Program-made: the position numbers and the translations under genes
The notes under the pieces: model-generated
Told to the model about the DNA's origin: nothing
Seen by the model: only the letters and a program-made list of their open reading frames with translations
Databases searched by the model: none
Shown: positions 1 to 11,240 of the stretch, piece after piece
Layout of the letters: every line of letters begins with the position of its first letter
Numbering within the stretch: the stretch's first letter is position 1
Assembly: GCA_028023455.1 (NCBI GenBank)
Contig: JAQFVV010000022.1
Span: 8,389,100 to 8,453,099, forward strand
Source of the DNA: Epiperipatus broadwayi
Lineage: Eukaryota > Onychophora > Udeonychophora > Euonychophora > Peripatidae
Length of the DNA: 64,000 bases
Reading direction: 5' to 3'

Positions 1-198
1 CAAAAAGCCTTAATTAAACAGTTTGTTTTTTTTTTTAAAAAAAAAAAACAACATTTTTTAGGTGGATGGGGAGTTAAACCTTTATATGATAGCGAAAAGT
101 TCTTCCTTTATTTTTTGCCTTTTTCAAAAAGCCTTAATTAAACAGTTTGTTTTTTTAAAAAAAAAAACAACAACATTTTTTAGGTGGATGGGGAGTTA
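1..198. repeat. Two-copy direct duplication, spacing ~124 bp
   Basis: The block starting CAAAAAGCCTTAATTAAACA at base 1 recurs at base 125. Each copy runs through a T-run/A-run and then a GGTGGATGGGGAGTTA stretch. The copies differ mainly in homopolymer lengths. The first copy may be cut by the window edge, so a longer array upstream is possible. Confidence 0.85.
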
Positions 199-560
199 CG
201 GTTTGTTTGACTCCAATAGGAGATGAGCCTCAAAGCCATAAGTAATTGGATTTTGGAGCAGTCCAACCAACTTCCCTTATACAGATCCGAGGTATGCTTG
301 CAGAAGTGGCAGTGGAATTCCCCAGATCTCATAGTTGACTAAAACCATACTCCTCCCACAAATGCATAGCTTTGTATCTGGCAGGATGTTTGTTCTCTTT
401 CTGGAAAAACACAAAAGCATCAACTTCTGTGGCCAACAATTCACACCCTTCAACCAATTTTGAACACTTTCCGTGTTGACATTTTACTGTTCTCACATGG
501 TTTCACACATAAACATGCATTTGTGCATAAACTCAGCAGAACTCTGCTGAAAACCCCAAC
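199..560 (-). pseudogene. Possible decayed coding fragment, unidentified
   Basis: On the minus strand, roughly 505 down to 345, one frame reads about 50 codons without a stop and has ordinary protein composition, including KCQHGKCSKLVEGCELL and then HPARYKAMHLWEEYGF. The neighbourhood is less A/T-biased than most of the window. I do not recognise the family. Beyond about 345 the frame is lost, and upstream a stop interrupts it. It could be the remains of a transposase or of a host exon, or chance. The KC-x4-C spacing hints at a metal-binding element, but that is inference. Confidence 0.25.
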
Positions 561-1167
561 CGTTGCAGGTTGTGTGCAGTTCAAAATCATAGGGAAGTGT
601 CTGATGGCCTGACAATTCTTAATATGTAATACTAAATCCACTACGCTTTCTCAAAATTTTTCCACAATGAATTTTTTTGATAGTTTCGCATCCTTCAAAT
701 ACGGCCACCTTCAAATCAGACTGTAGTTAGAGTTGAATTGTGCTCACTTAAAAAATACTGCCGCAAGTCAATGGGCATAGTATTTGTTATGTAATCATAG
801 AATACATCTCTCTCTAGGCAGCCTGTTATGGCTCTAAACAACACTGTTGTAGTGTTAGCCAATAAGTTAGGCTGCTAAAATGGTATATTGATGTGCATTG
901 TGTGAAAAACAATGCCATCAAGCGGTAGGGTTCAGTATTCATACTATTACCCTAAAAAACTTTAAATTTATCCTATCACTTGTAAAATTTGAATATCACA
1001 ATCTTCTGGACAACAAACCATTTGATTATTTTTAAGAGATTTAAATACCTCAGGGCATATTAGCAAGATTTAAAAATATAAAAATGCACTAGTTAATATG
1101 CATAAAAGATTATATAGGATTATGATACCCAGGACTTCAAATATGTTTTTATTTTTATTTTTTTAAG
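561..1167. other. A+T-rich DNA, nothing recognised
   Basis: No open frame of note, no repeat shared with the rest of the window that I could see, and no structured motif. Confidence 0.5.
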
Positions 1168-1177
1168 TGTCATAGCA

Positions 1178-1253
1178 TCGGCCGGGATGCAAGCCCGCAA
1201 ACCGGGCAACTGCCTGCAAGTGCAAAGCAGTCGCACTGACTTCTCGACCACAA
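1178..1253 (-). repeat. tRNA-Ala-like module, probable SINE fragment
   Basis: Read on the minus strand this G+C-richer patch resembles a degenerate tRNA. It has a D-arm-like AGTCAGTG, a CTGCTTTGCACTTGCAG stretch like an alanine (TGC) anticodon arm, and a GGCTTGCATCCCGG stretch like a T arm / Pol III B box. The acceptor stem does not pair well, so a functional tRNA is unlikely. A tRNA-derived retroposon head is the best reading. Confidence 0.4.
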
Positions 1254-1474
1254 TGCAAGACTTTTTTTTTATTTATTTTATTTTAAAAAGCAGAATTTTT
1301 TACACCTTAGAATTCACGTTATAAATAGTATTAAAATATGAAATAATCATAAATTCATACAAAGTTGTAATAAATTAACTATAAACTTGGTTATTAATAT
1401 AGACTATACCTTACATTTACTTTGTTCTCAAATCAGAAAAAGTTATTGGTGATAGAATAGCTCTTTCTGCTCTC

Positions 1475-1745
1475 AAATTAAAACATAAAAAGTATGGAGG
1501 TTGGCTATCTTAATATAAGCTGAGCATTGATTGTATATATGTGTGGAGATGATAATCTGGACCAACTGACAAGTGCTGGTTTAGCATGAAATACTTTATT
1601 GGTGATTGTTTATCTTTTTGACATGTGTGTGATCAAGTGTATCAGCAATATGAGATAGTGTGGATAGTTGAGGGTCGTGTGAAAGTCTGAGTTCAAACCC
1701 CCTATATATTACATATTGGAGTGCAGATATGAAAAAGCCTGTACT
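1475..1745 (+). repeat. R1 interspersed repeat, copy 1
   Basis: First of about eight related copies in this window (others near 2.2, 36.3, 37.5, 48.9, 57.2, 60.8 and 61.0 kb). Shared landmarks in order are: a TTTGCTAT/GGCTATCTTAATATAA start, a TA/CA microsatellite, GATGATAATCTGGACCAACTG, a GGTTTAGCATGAAATAC segment, a tRNA-like segment ending GTCTGAGTTCAAACCCCC, and TATATATTACATA followed by GCCTGTAC. No open frame. The GTTCAAACC box resembles a Pol III B box. This copy lacks the first ~150 bp present in copies 2 and 4. Confidence 0.75.
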
Positions 1746-2244
1746 GTAGAAATTTTTTTTATATAAAAAGTATTATTATGATTGTGACTTACTTTTCACT
1801 TAAATTATACTGTTAATTAATTTTATTTTATACGGATTTAATCAATATAATTAACCAAAAATGTTTATGCAAACAGGAGTGTTTATAATGTTGTTGTAAG
1901 TAGTTATTAATTCATTATCACTGCTAGGGAGGATATATCATTGATGATGATAAACAATGGCACTTTGATATTAATATTAATCTTTTAATGTTAATTTTTT
2001 ATTACTAGCAGACTCCCCTTCCCTATAGTATTAAAAAAATTTACTTTTAGCAGATTATATCTTCAAATGTACTAGTGGAACGATCCTATACTTTTAGAGA
2101 TTTTTTTATCTGCTGAATAAGGAAGGGTATATAAAAAGATAGTTTTGATCAAAACGTAATATGAAATATGTAAACAACAAAACTTTAAAAAAAATAATGA
2201 AGACTTGCAATCGATTCATGAGTTATAAGTGAACAATATTTAAA

Positions 2245-2675
2245 TATAGGGGACTTGAACTGAGACTTTCAAGCTACTTTCAACAATCCACACTATCTTA
2301 TACTACCAATACACATTACCACACACATGTAGAAAAGATAAATAATTACCAATATAACTATTTTGTGCTGAACCAGCACTCATCAGTTGGTCCAGATTAT
2401 CATCTCCCACACACACACACACATATATATATAATCAGTGCTCAGTTTATATTAAAATAACAAATATTTATACTTTAATGGACAGGCTTCAATCTACTCC
2501 AACCTCCAACTATTCAGCCATCCATACCATTGAAAATCTGATGATAGAATGCCCAAATCCCATGTGTTGTTATGCCCATGTTGACCTCAAATCACTCTGA
2601 CCCCTCATGTATATGACAGTATCCATTTAAATACATAGAAGAGGGATGGGCAGAATGCAGGCTTAATGCGTAAGA
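2245..2675 (-). repeat. R1 interspersed repeat, copy 2, near full length
   Basis: Reverse complement of the R1 consensus, including the 5' part that also appears at 37,535 (GAGGGGTCAGAGTGA followed by a GGCTGAA/GGCTGAATAG region). It carries a (CA)n(TA)n microsatellite at about 2,406-2,432. With copy 1 it forms an inverted pair about 500 bp apart. The tRNA-like box lies at 2,252-2,275. Confidence 0.75.
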
Positions 2676-2850
2676 TTTGAAATACAGGCATTCTTATACC
2701 TGGAACTTAATTGTAAATATATTTAAATAGTGAAATTTCTGAGGATCCTTTGAAAAGAATAGTGGAAGTCAAAATTAAAGCCAAAGGCAATGAATGAAGA
2801 TTGCTACCCGTTTATTTGATGAATACACTCAAAGATCAAAATCAAGTCAA

Positions 2851-2990
2851 GCGTTGGTTGCCTTGTAGTTAGCATAGCTGCCTTCTAAGCAGCTGGCCCG
2901 GGTTCGCTTCCCTGTCGACACTTTGACCTAAATCAATTGTAAAAATATAGTGGCCCACCTTCTAAGATGATGAGTGAAGATTAAGTGTTT
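2851..2990 (+). repeat. tRNA-Arg(TCT)-like SINE candidate
   Basis: A perfect 5-bp anticodon stem GCTGC/GCAGC encloses the loop CTTCTAA with anticodon TCT. It follows a D-arm-like GTAGTTAGCATAG and precedes a T-arm-like CCGGGTTCGCTTCCCTG. The outer seven bases (about 2,853-2,859 against 2,913-2,919) pair only with several wobbles and one mismatch. The tail that follows, with a TTCTAAGATGATGAGTGAAG stretch, is not tRNA. A tRNA-derived retroposon fits better than a working tRNA gene. Arg-derived SINEs are known in several invertebrates. Confidence 0.5.
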
Positions 2991-3901
2991 AGATCAAAAA
3001 TATGTGCATGTGCACACATATATGTTTACATAACTGTATATCTTTTGAATTTTAGTCAGCAAATAGAAAATTGAAGTTTAAAGTATAGGCAGTTATAGTC
3101 AATAAATTCTCTATTTAATGGATTCTTTGTTTATATGTTGTTATATTTTCTGGCAGAGATCTGTATTTCCTTATATTTTCTAAAATTGGATTTTTTACTT
3201 AAAAGTGGATTTTTATAGCTGCGGATGTTGATTAGGTTTTTGCCATTTAGAATTTTGGAAGATAAATAGTTCACCTTCAATAAATATTACATAAGTTGCC
3301 AAATGAAAAAATCCAAAACAAAGATTTATTAATTTTATTTTTACACATTTTTTCTTCTCTTTTTTTCAATTTTTACGACAAGTAAATATGCTGAAACATA
3401 TTTTAGAATATTGTGCATGCAAAAAAAGTAATATAAAAACATTGATATAGAATAATGAATTCTGGAAAATGTTATAAAAAAGAAAGTAAAAAAATAACTT
3501 GATTGTTTTTAACAATATACAAAATGAGATTTCTGCCGTTATTTTTTACTTATTGATATAATAAAAATTAGCTGTTAATATTATGTTTCATGTAAATGCA
3601 TAAAAACGCATAAATAAATAAGTATGCAGTTATTTATATATAAATGTGTGTATATATAAGTATAGTATATAACTTTATATTTCTTGTTGCATTGCCAAAT
3701 CCGTATAATATTAAGGTCATCTATGTTCTTTATTACTGTTTACAATGCTTTTTTTTACAAACCACTACAGACAGTTTGGATTGCCCCGGCAATCTTTTTC
3801 AGAACTTCTACTTATAGATGATTTAATATTATATATATTTAAGAATTATGGGATGTTTGTGCATCCCTTGCCATGTCCATGACCTGGATTTAAATGTTAT
3901 C
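2991..3901. other. A+T-rich DNA, nothing recognised
   Basis: Contains TA/TG-rich microsatellite sequence near 3,630-3,670. No coding or structured feature supported. Confidence 0.5.
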
Positions 3902-4507
3902 TGTTATAGTCCTACCTTCCCTCAGAAGTGGTCTATTCCAGATTCCTTCTTTATCTGATTATATTAGGCATTGTTTGCTGCTGGCCAATAGGCTGATGTA
4001 CAGCTAAATGCATAGCCAATGATTTGTACAGGCCAATAAGCAATGATGCTCACTAAATCCGAATGTTTTCAGTAAGGTCAGGGATCTGGCTATAAATAGT
4101 CAACCTTTTAGTAGGAAAAGGGGGAGAACATCTGTATGACCTACAAAGATGGTATCCATTCTCCCAGGCAAACCTGCTAACCTGAACAGCAGTAAGCATT
4201 CCCACAATATTTCTCCACACAGCTAGGCAAGTTCACAGAGGGACCAGACACTGCTAAGACTACTATTGACTCGAGGCAAGCTGTCTTCTACAGCCAGAAG
4301 AGTCATTCTCTCTCTACCCATGAAGTAAGCTATCAGATGTAGCTGGAAGCAATAGAACCACAAAACCCGGATCCAGGAGTTCACAGTATAACAATATTAT
4401 TATGTATTGTATATATTTGTGAATATAATAAATATTATATTAATTCTAATACTGGTGTTAGTGTTATTTTCTGTAGGTTGGGTCTGTAATCCAGACCAAA
4501 CACAACA
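3902..4507 (+). promoter_or_regulatory. Promoter-like block, possible solo LTR
   Basis: Three CCAAT boxes lie at 3,985, 4,016 and 4,033, followed by a TATAAATA box at 4,091-4,098, then about 300 bp of less A/T-biased sequence and an AATAAA signal at 4,427. The block can be framed as beginning TGTTAT (3,902) and ending ACAACA (4,507), which are short inverted ends typical of LTRs. No 5-bp target duplication flanks it and no internal retroelement adjoins, so a solo LTR is an inference. An isolated Pol II promoter with first exon is the alternative. Donor-like CAGTAAG (about 4,189) and GAAGTAAG (about 4,322) occur downstream of the TATA box. Confidence 0.35.
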
Positions 4508-6159
4508 ATTAAAATACAAACATTTTTTCAGATTTCATTTTGTTGAAGGACCTTTTTTAATATAGCCAACTCATAGCTATAACAGAAATGGTTGGTAAAT
4601 GGGCATCCAGCTTCTGTATATGGCCAAAAATGAGCTTTAGCCACATTAGTTGACATTCATAATGATGAGTAATGTCTTTTTATTTATTGTTGCTCTATGA
4701 AACACTGTTGGAAAGGCCTTTGCACTTCTGTGGGTTATTTAAATGCTGCTTTAACTATCTTTTATGTTGCCTAGATATTTTATAAATTCTTAAAGGTTTA
4801 TTTATTTTCCAATTACTGATTCTTGCAATTTATAACAGTTACCCTATGAAAATGAGTTAAGTTTAACAGAATTAAATAGATCACTTGAGGGGTTTGCTCA
4901 TTCTTGGGCTCTGTACTCCCAACTTTAAAAATCTAAATATATAATCAGTGAAATAATTTGGCTATTTTGTTTTACCACAATGTAATGTATTTTTAATAAC
5001 AGCTCTCACATATATTAAAGCCATTTTCTATGGCCAATAACCATAAGAATAAATTGAACAAAACTCCTATGTAGTACTTTTCACTGAGCATTTCTACATT
5101 TTGCTTCTAGTTATCAAGCAGTGTTCAGTCACTTAGTTTTTAGGAAGTAATTTTTTTTTAAATTATACGATTTTTGTAAATGTAATATATATGCGAAATT
5201 ATAAGTAATAAATATATAAATGTATTATGATATCTGTTTTCAGATAATTCAAGAAAAATATTTTTGTCTTACTACTCATTATTCAGTCTTAGAATAATAC
5301 AATAAAAAGTCAAAAATATTTATTAGTGTGCAGAAAAAAGAAAATATTTTTCTTTCATTCATTAACAGCAAAATAAACTTATTAATTGCAGGGCATTCTT
5401 TAGTTTAAATTCTTATAATAAAAATATGATGTCTCAAAAATATATACTTTATAGAAAGTGATCAGCGTATGAGGAAATTATGATATGCATTACTCAAGCT
5501 ATTCACCATCATACAAACATATATTAATTGTAAAAGTTGGAAAATAGTTGAAGCAACACTTTCATTTATCTAAATCATGAGATATCATTAGTAATTGTAA
5601 AAAAATAAAATGTGGACATATGTTATAAAGAAATAATTGATAATAAAAATGGTTGGTATAGGATTTGTTATTAGTATAGAAATATTGATTGCTGTTTCAA
5701 AGTCTCCTGGTGTGATATCACTGCAACTCTTTGCCACTTTCATGACTTAGGTTCAAATAATGGTTATTTTTATAATAAATTTATGGTTATGGAAGAGAAT
5801 CCAAAAGAAAACAGATTGATTGAATTTTTAAAAAGTCATAAATTTGTTTTATTATATATTTTAAAAAAATCCTAGTAAAAATAAAGAATTCTTAAATCAA
5901 AGCTCTTGCATCTCAGTTCTGGCTCTTAACTGCCAACCTACTGATAAAGTAACCATTTGATATCCATGCAGAAAAACTTATTGGTAGCATTATGGATTTG
6001 AGAATTAAAAATGTCTAGATCAAAACTCTATATGTCATCTTGATTTATGAATGCCATATGACTTCCTAAGCAGTAGTGTATTCAATTATTTATTTATTTT
6101 CTGAATAGTGAATAGTCATAATTGTTAAAAATGTTTTCAAAAATTATCATATATAGATA
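4508..6159. other. A+T-rich DNA, nothing recognised
   Basis: Only short A/T-rich open frames. A weak tRNA-like patch around 5,690-5,760 (TTAGGTTCAAATAATGG) was not convincing. Confidence 0.5.
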
Positions 6160-7150
6160 AATTAAATATTTCTAGGGATTGTTATCAAAATAAAGAATAG
6201 AAATGACATAATATTCATCTTTAACCTGTGATGTTTTCAAGAAATTATCATAACTGACACAGAACAAGTTTTCACATTAACCTATACTAGCATTTTTGTT
6301 GGAGTTTTTTGTTGAAGTAAAAGGAGTCTTCTTTTACCTTAAACCCAAGTTATTATATAGATTTAAACTCATTAAAGGTATTTTTGTAGGTGTAAGAATG
6401 TAAAAGAATAGCATCTTTTTTGACATTCTGCAAATATTATTTTAAACTTCTCCAGATAGTTGTATATGTTGAATTAAATATTTTTAGGGATTCTTATTAT
6501 AATAAAGAATAGAAATGAGAAGATAATATTCATGAAAATATGGATAACCTTTAATATTTGACTTTTAACCACTGATGTTTCCAAAGAAATTATCAATTAC
6601 TACTAATTGACAATCCTGAATATAAACAAGTTTTCTCATTAATCTATAATAGTTATTTTGCTGGAATTTTTTGTTGAAGTAAAAGGGTACTCTTTTATTT
6701 CAAACTCAAGTTTTTAGATGAATTTAAATCCAGAAATCTATTTTTATAGGTGTGAAAATATGAAAGAATAGCAAATGTTATTTTAAACTTTTCCAGAGAG
6801 AAAATATCAAAAGTTAAAGGTCAAGTGTTAAAAGTCATCTCTGTTTAGATGGATATTATCTCCTCATTTATATTCCATACTATAATAACAATCCATGGAA
6901 ATATTTAATTCAGAATATACAATTCTCTTCATTCCCATACTTATAAAAATAGCTTTCTGTTGGGTTTGAAATAAAAGAGGTTCGTATTTAGTTCAACAAA
7001 AACTCCAACAAAAAAAATATAGGTTAATGAGAAAACTTGTTTAGCCTCAGGGATTTTCACTTAGTAGTAATTCATTTCTTAGAAACATCAAATGTTAAAG
7101 GTTATCTCTAATTACATGGATATTATTTCCTCATTTCTATTTTTTATTAT
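6160..7150. repeat. Three related ~300-bp units, two direct and one inverted
   Basis: Units at about 6,160-6,440 and 6,470-6,790 are direct copies. Both carry GAATAGAAATGA, GATGTTT(T/C)C, AACAAGTTTTC and TGTTGAAGTAAAAGG in that order. A third unit at about 6,830-7,150 carries the same landmarks on the opposite strand, giving a large imperfect palindrome. No coding potential. Probably repeated insertions or duplications of one small non-autonomous element. Confidence 0.7.
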
Positions 7151-8210
7151 ATATATATTATTTAGGCTCATGCATGTATAATTAATAATATACCTATTGC
7201 AATGATATTTTGTACATGCTATCAACTTGATAAAGATTGTTATTTTAAAAATTGTTTTAGAGATACTGCAAGTAACAATATATAGAACAGGATTAAAATT
7301 TCACCCAATAAAATACAAAAATTGGAATTTTTAAAATATAAAAGTGGGAGATGACAGAAATGAAAAAACTGATATAAAATCGATAGATATTTCAACTTAT
7401 TTAATTTTTTTTTGCAAATGGGAAGTAATTTACCTGTAGAATCATATTTGTTGACACATACTTTTTTTAAGAATCTTAGTGGTTTCTCAAATTTTTCTTT
7501 GGTGATGATTATTATATATATATAATATAATATTAAGGTTAAATGAAAAAGGAAAAAAAAATTAAAAGTAAACAATTTCTTTTTTCACAAAAATGATACA
7601 AATAAAATAGCTGATATGAAATGTGATGTTCATTTCTTTAATTCTATTAAAATCAGTTATTTGCTTTATATGTCACTTTATTTGGTATTTCTTTCATTGG
7701 AGTTTAGATTAAAAATTATTTTAAAGAATTAAAAACTTAATAACTTAACAAAATATAAACCTAAAAAACAGTCAGCTTATATTAAATTTTAAAAAATCAT
7801 CTAGAATTAAGATCAAAGAAATCAAGACTGTTTAAGAATTGTTTCTTATTTGATAGAAGCGATTTTTTTTTTAAAATGGTGATGAGAAAATAGATTCAGT
7901 AGATGTAGATAAAATATCAAATGGATTGCCAATTGAGATTAAATGTTCTAATTTTCATTTCAACAAAAATTTTATTAACAATAAATAGTGATTACATACT
8001 AATAAAGGATAAATAAATGAATAAGTTGTATGATAATATGATTATATAATGTTCTATTTGTCATCTGGCTAGATTATGTTATGAGAGCACAATTGTTATA
8101 CTCTTATGTGGTTAGGTATATTGAAGAGATTCTAAGAACTTGTTTAATGGTATTAGCATTTTTAATATAAACATGAATATTTTCTTTTAGAATTGCCTAT
8201 TCTATAATGC
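7151..8210. other. A+T-rich DNA, nothing recognised
   Basis: A 111-codon minus-strand frame at 7,240-7,575 is low-complexity Phe/Leu/Ile/Lys sequence expected by chance in such DNA and is not called. Confidence 0.5.
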
Positions 8211-11200
8211 TGGGTAGGTGGGAGTTGATAATCAGGAAAAGGACAGAGCAGTTAAAGACCAGGTGTCATCAAAGACTTTATTGGAGGCAAGGAGCTGGTC
8301 ATGTTTCTTGATTTTTTTGAGTGTTTGATAAAACAATGGTATGATTTGTGGTGGGGGTAATTCCATGAGAGTTTTGCATCTCACTATCCATATGGAATAA
8401 AGGACAAAGGTAGAAAGCCTTATTATTGAAAAAAATCCATTATGAATGGCATTTTCAAGTGAGAAAATCATATCAGGTCTTATGTTGGAATTGATTATAA
8501 TTATATCTTTCAGTGTTTTAAGTCTTGGGCACCGGTGTATAATATGGTCTATGGTTTCATCTTCACGAGCACACAGACCACATATAGGGTCAATGCTGGT
8601 AAAACCTCTTCGATGATAAAGAAACCAATTCGTGGGAAGCGCATTAAGATTTATTTTAATGATGAAGTCAAGGAATTTGGGTTCCAGACTCCATCTTTTG
8701 AAGTGAGTAATGAGTCTTTGGTTGGTTACTTTTAGGCTGGTTTTAATGGGTTGTTGATTATAGTTGATTATATTGTATGCTTCCCATAAGGTGATTTTTT
8801 TGGTTAAGGTTAAAGGGCATAATCGGGTTGTAGAGTTGTAGGTGGTCTATTAGGGATGCTATCCATGAACTGGAAGAGGGCGGAGGACGATCTGTCGGTG
8901 TAATTTTTTTAATAATGTTGGAGTATCCACAGGAGAGGGTCAGATTATGTAGAGTGTTGTGGGTTTTCTGTAAAATGATTGCTTGTATTGAGTGGAATGA
9001 CAGTCCATTGAACCTGCATGGTCGTTGGATACCTCGCAAGCTAATAGCAACTGTTCTTCCTCTCCAGAGAAGTTTGGTGCATAATCGGTTAATTTTATTT
9101 TGAAACTGTTTAGACATTTTTACAAATGGAAGATAATATGAAATTTTTGGCATTATGATCATGTTGAGGAGGCCAACCTTTCCATATAATGAAAGGTATA
9201 CTCTAGAGAGTGAAGTGGTGATGGCTTCAGTTGATTGAAGGATTGCATCTTGAATCTCTCTTGCCATTGCAGTTGGAGTTTTGAAGATTGGGAAACCTAG
9301 GTATCTTTGGGGTTTTGCAGAAAAGGGAGAGTTAATTTGTTTACCAGACATTATCTTCCAGATGGAAGATTTGTTAAAATTTATTTGTAGGCCAAGTTTC
9401 GCTGTATTTCTGTTTAAGATGTTCATGAGATGGGGAAGGTATTTAATGGTGGGAAGCACAACCATGATGTCATCTATATATGCAAATACATTGAAGTTTT
9501 TATTGAGAGAGGGAAGGAATATTCCAGGGAGGTTTTTTTCTATATCCGTCAGAAGAGGGTTGATGTATGCTGTGAAGAAAAGGGCACTGAGCGGAGATCC
9601 TTGAGGGATCGACTTGTATGGCTTGAAGCCTGGTGTGATCTTGCCATCAAGAGAGAGAAAAATCTCTCTGTTGTTGAGCAGATTGCTGACCATCTGAACA
9701 ATCCCGGCTGGAATGTCGCATTCCAACAGAATATCCAGGAGGATGTTTATCTGGACTGAATCAAATGCTGCCACAACATCCAGCTGGACAGCAATAGGTT
9801 TTGATTTATGATGAACTCTGATGTAATTGAAGAGTGCAGTTACATTGGACATGGCATGCGAGGTTGATGATCCCTTTTTTCCGTATTGGTTTGACGAGAT
9901 ATGGCTAAGAATTTGAGTTTGGATTTGATCTTTAATGACTGACTCAATTATCTTAATAAGTAATGGGGTCATGGAAATTGGCTGGATACTGTTAATGTCA
10001 TTTAGTGGTTTTTCTTTTTTAATAAAAGGCACGAGTGCCACTGGGTAAAGATCTGTTATGTTTCTGTTGCTGGAGGCTAGGTGATCAATCATTTTTTTAA
10101 TAATTGGCACAGTGAATTGACTGAGGTGTTTGAGAAGGAAATTTGGGATGCCATGAAGGCCAGGATGAACGCCATCAGGGAGAGATGTTATCTTCTTTTT
10201 GATTTGGATTTCTGTGATGCCATGTTCACCAGGGTCACCAGCATCCAACCAGCTGTTTATAGGAGGAGCTCCATCTTTTTGCATTAATTGGCAGAATTGT
10301 TTGCTGATGTGCTGCATCATTGGAAAGCCAATGAGATTGGTTCCATTAGTATTAATGGATAAGGGAGTGATTTGTTTTTTATTGTACCCCAGTGCCCATC
10401 TGAGGTAGTCTCTCATCCAGCAGTGTTGTTGTGCTAAGAAACATTTGGCTCTTCTGATGGATATATATTCTGCAAGGGACTTTTGCTTGATTTTGTAGAG
10501 ATTTTTAAGGAAGATAATTTTTTCTGTATTTGTGAAATTTTGCTGTGATGCTTGAAGTTGTATATTAATGTCTGTTAGGTCATTTAGAAGGCCATTAGGT
10601 CCTTTGATTTTCCTGGTGTGGTGATTTAATATGGACTGTAGTATTCCGATGAAGGAAAACCAGCCCTCCTCAGCAGGAAGGGAAAGGATGTTTATTTTCT
10701 GGAAAAGGATGTATGCCTCAGACACTATCGCTTCGGTCATATTTGATTGGGTGATCATGTGCATGGTTTTACCAGGTCCATCAATAGGTGTAGGGATTGA
10801 AATAGGTGTAAGTTGTAAGATTAGAGCCATATGATCAGAGAAAGCAACAGGGGCCAAGGCTGCATCAAGGTTGAAATGGAGGTCTGGGGTGTAGTAAACC
10901 AAATCAATCAGGGACTTTTTAGTTTTAGTATAGAAAGAGTAGGCTTTGGGAGGGAAGAAGCCCTCTCCACACATTAATCTGCAATTTATTAGATGCAAAA
11001 ATCTCTTGTTGAAGTCATTGTATGTGGTGTTAAAGTCTCCCAGAAGAATAGTAGGGGAGGTTCTGTTAGCGTTGATGGCATTTAGGATATGGATTATTTT
11101 TAGATATTGAAAGGTGTCTTTGGCTGTATATATATAAGCTATGATGATCGGATAACCCCAATAGTCTATTTCTATGATAATAATATTGGCATCTAGGAAT

Positions 11201-11240
11201 AGAATGCTAAAACTGTTTGGTGGTGTTGACTTGCTGAGAA
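8211..11240 (-). mobile_element. LINE-A, APE-type non-LTR retrotransposon, 5'-truncated
   Basis: A minus-strand element covering the last two-thirds of an APE endonuclease, a full reverse transcriptase and a C-terminal zinc-knuckle region. Its protein aligns segment by segment with LINE-B (20.2-23.3 kb), so the two belong to one family. Both lose homology at almost the same point inside the endonuclease, which suggests 5' truncation of each, as usual for target-primed insertion. The order EN, RT, CX2CX8HX4C fits the Jockey/I/R1/CR1-like group, but the clade cannot be fixed by eye. The 3' boundary near 8,211 is approximate and no clear target duplication was seen. Confidence 0.9.
8232..8745 (-). 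pseudogene. LINE-A C-terminal zinc-knuckle tail, frameshifted
   Basis: A second minus-strand frame continues the LINE-A protein after its main frame stops. It reads RWSLEPKFLDFIIKIN, then CGLCAREDETIDHIIHRC (8,582 downward), which is a CX2CX8HX4C knuckle, and runs to a conserved HDQLLASNKVFDDTWSL near the end at 8,232. LINE-B and LINE-C keep the same knuckle and end motif. It is offset by one frame from the 888-codon frame, so at least one indel separates them near 8,745-8,760. Confidence 0.85.

Noticed and set aside
2853-2920. Functional tRNA-Arg gene
   Set aside because: The anticodon arm is good but the acceptor stem pairs only weakly and non-tRNA body follows; SINE-like instead.
5690-5760. 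tRNA-like patch with GGTTCAAATAATGG
   Set aside because: No acceptable anticodon or D arm; too weak to list.
7240-7575. 111-codon minus frame
   Set aside because: Composition is low-complexity Phe/Leu/Ile/Lys, as expected by chance in such A/T-rich DNA; no motif.
8535-10834. Several plus-strand open frames of 62-109 codons
   Set aside because: They lie antisense to the LINE-A RT gene and have no motifs of their own.
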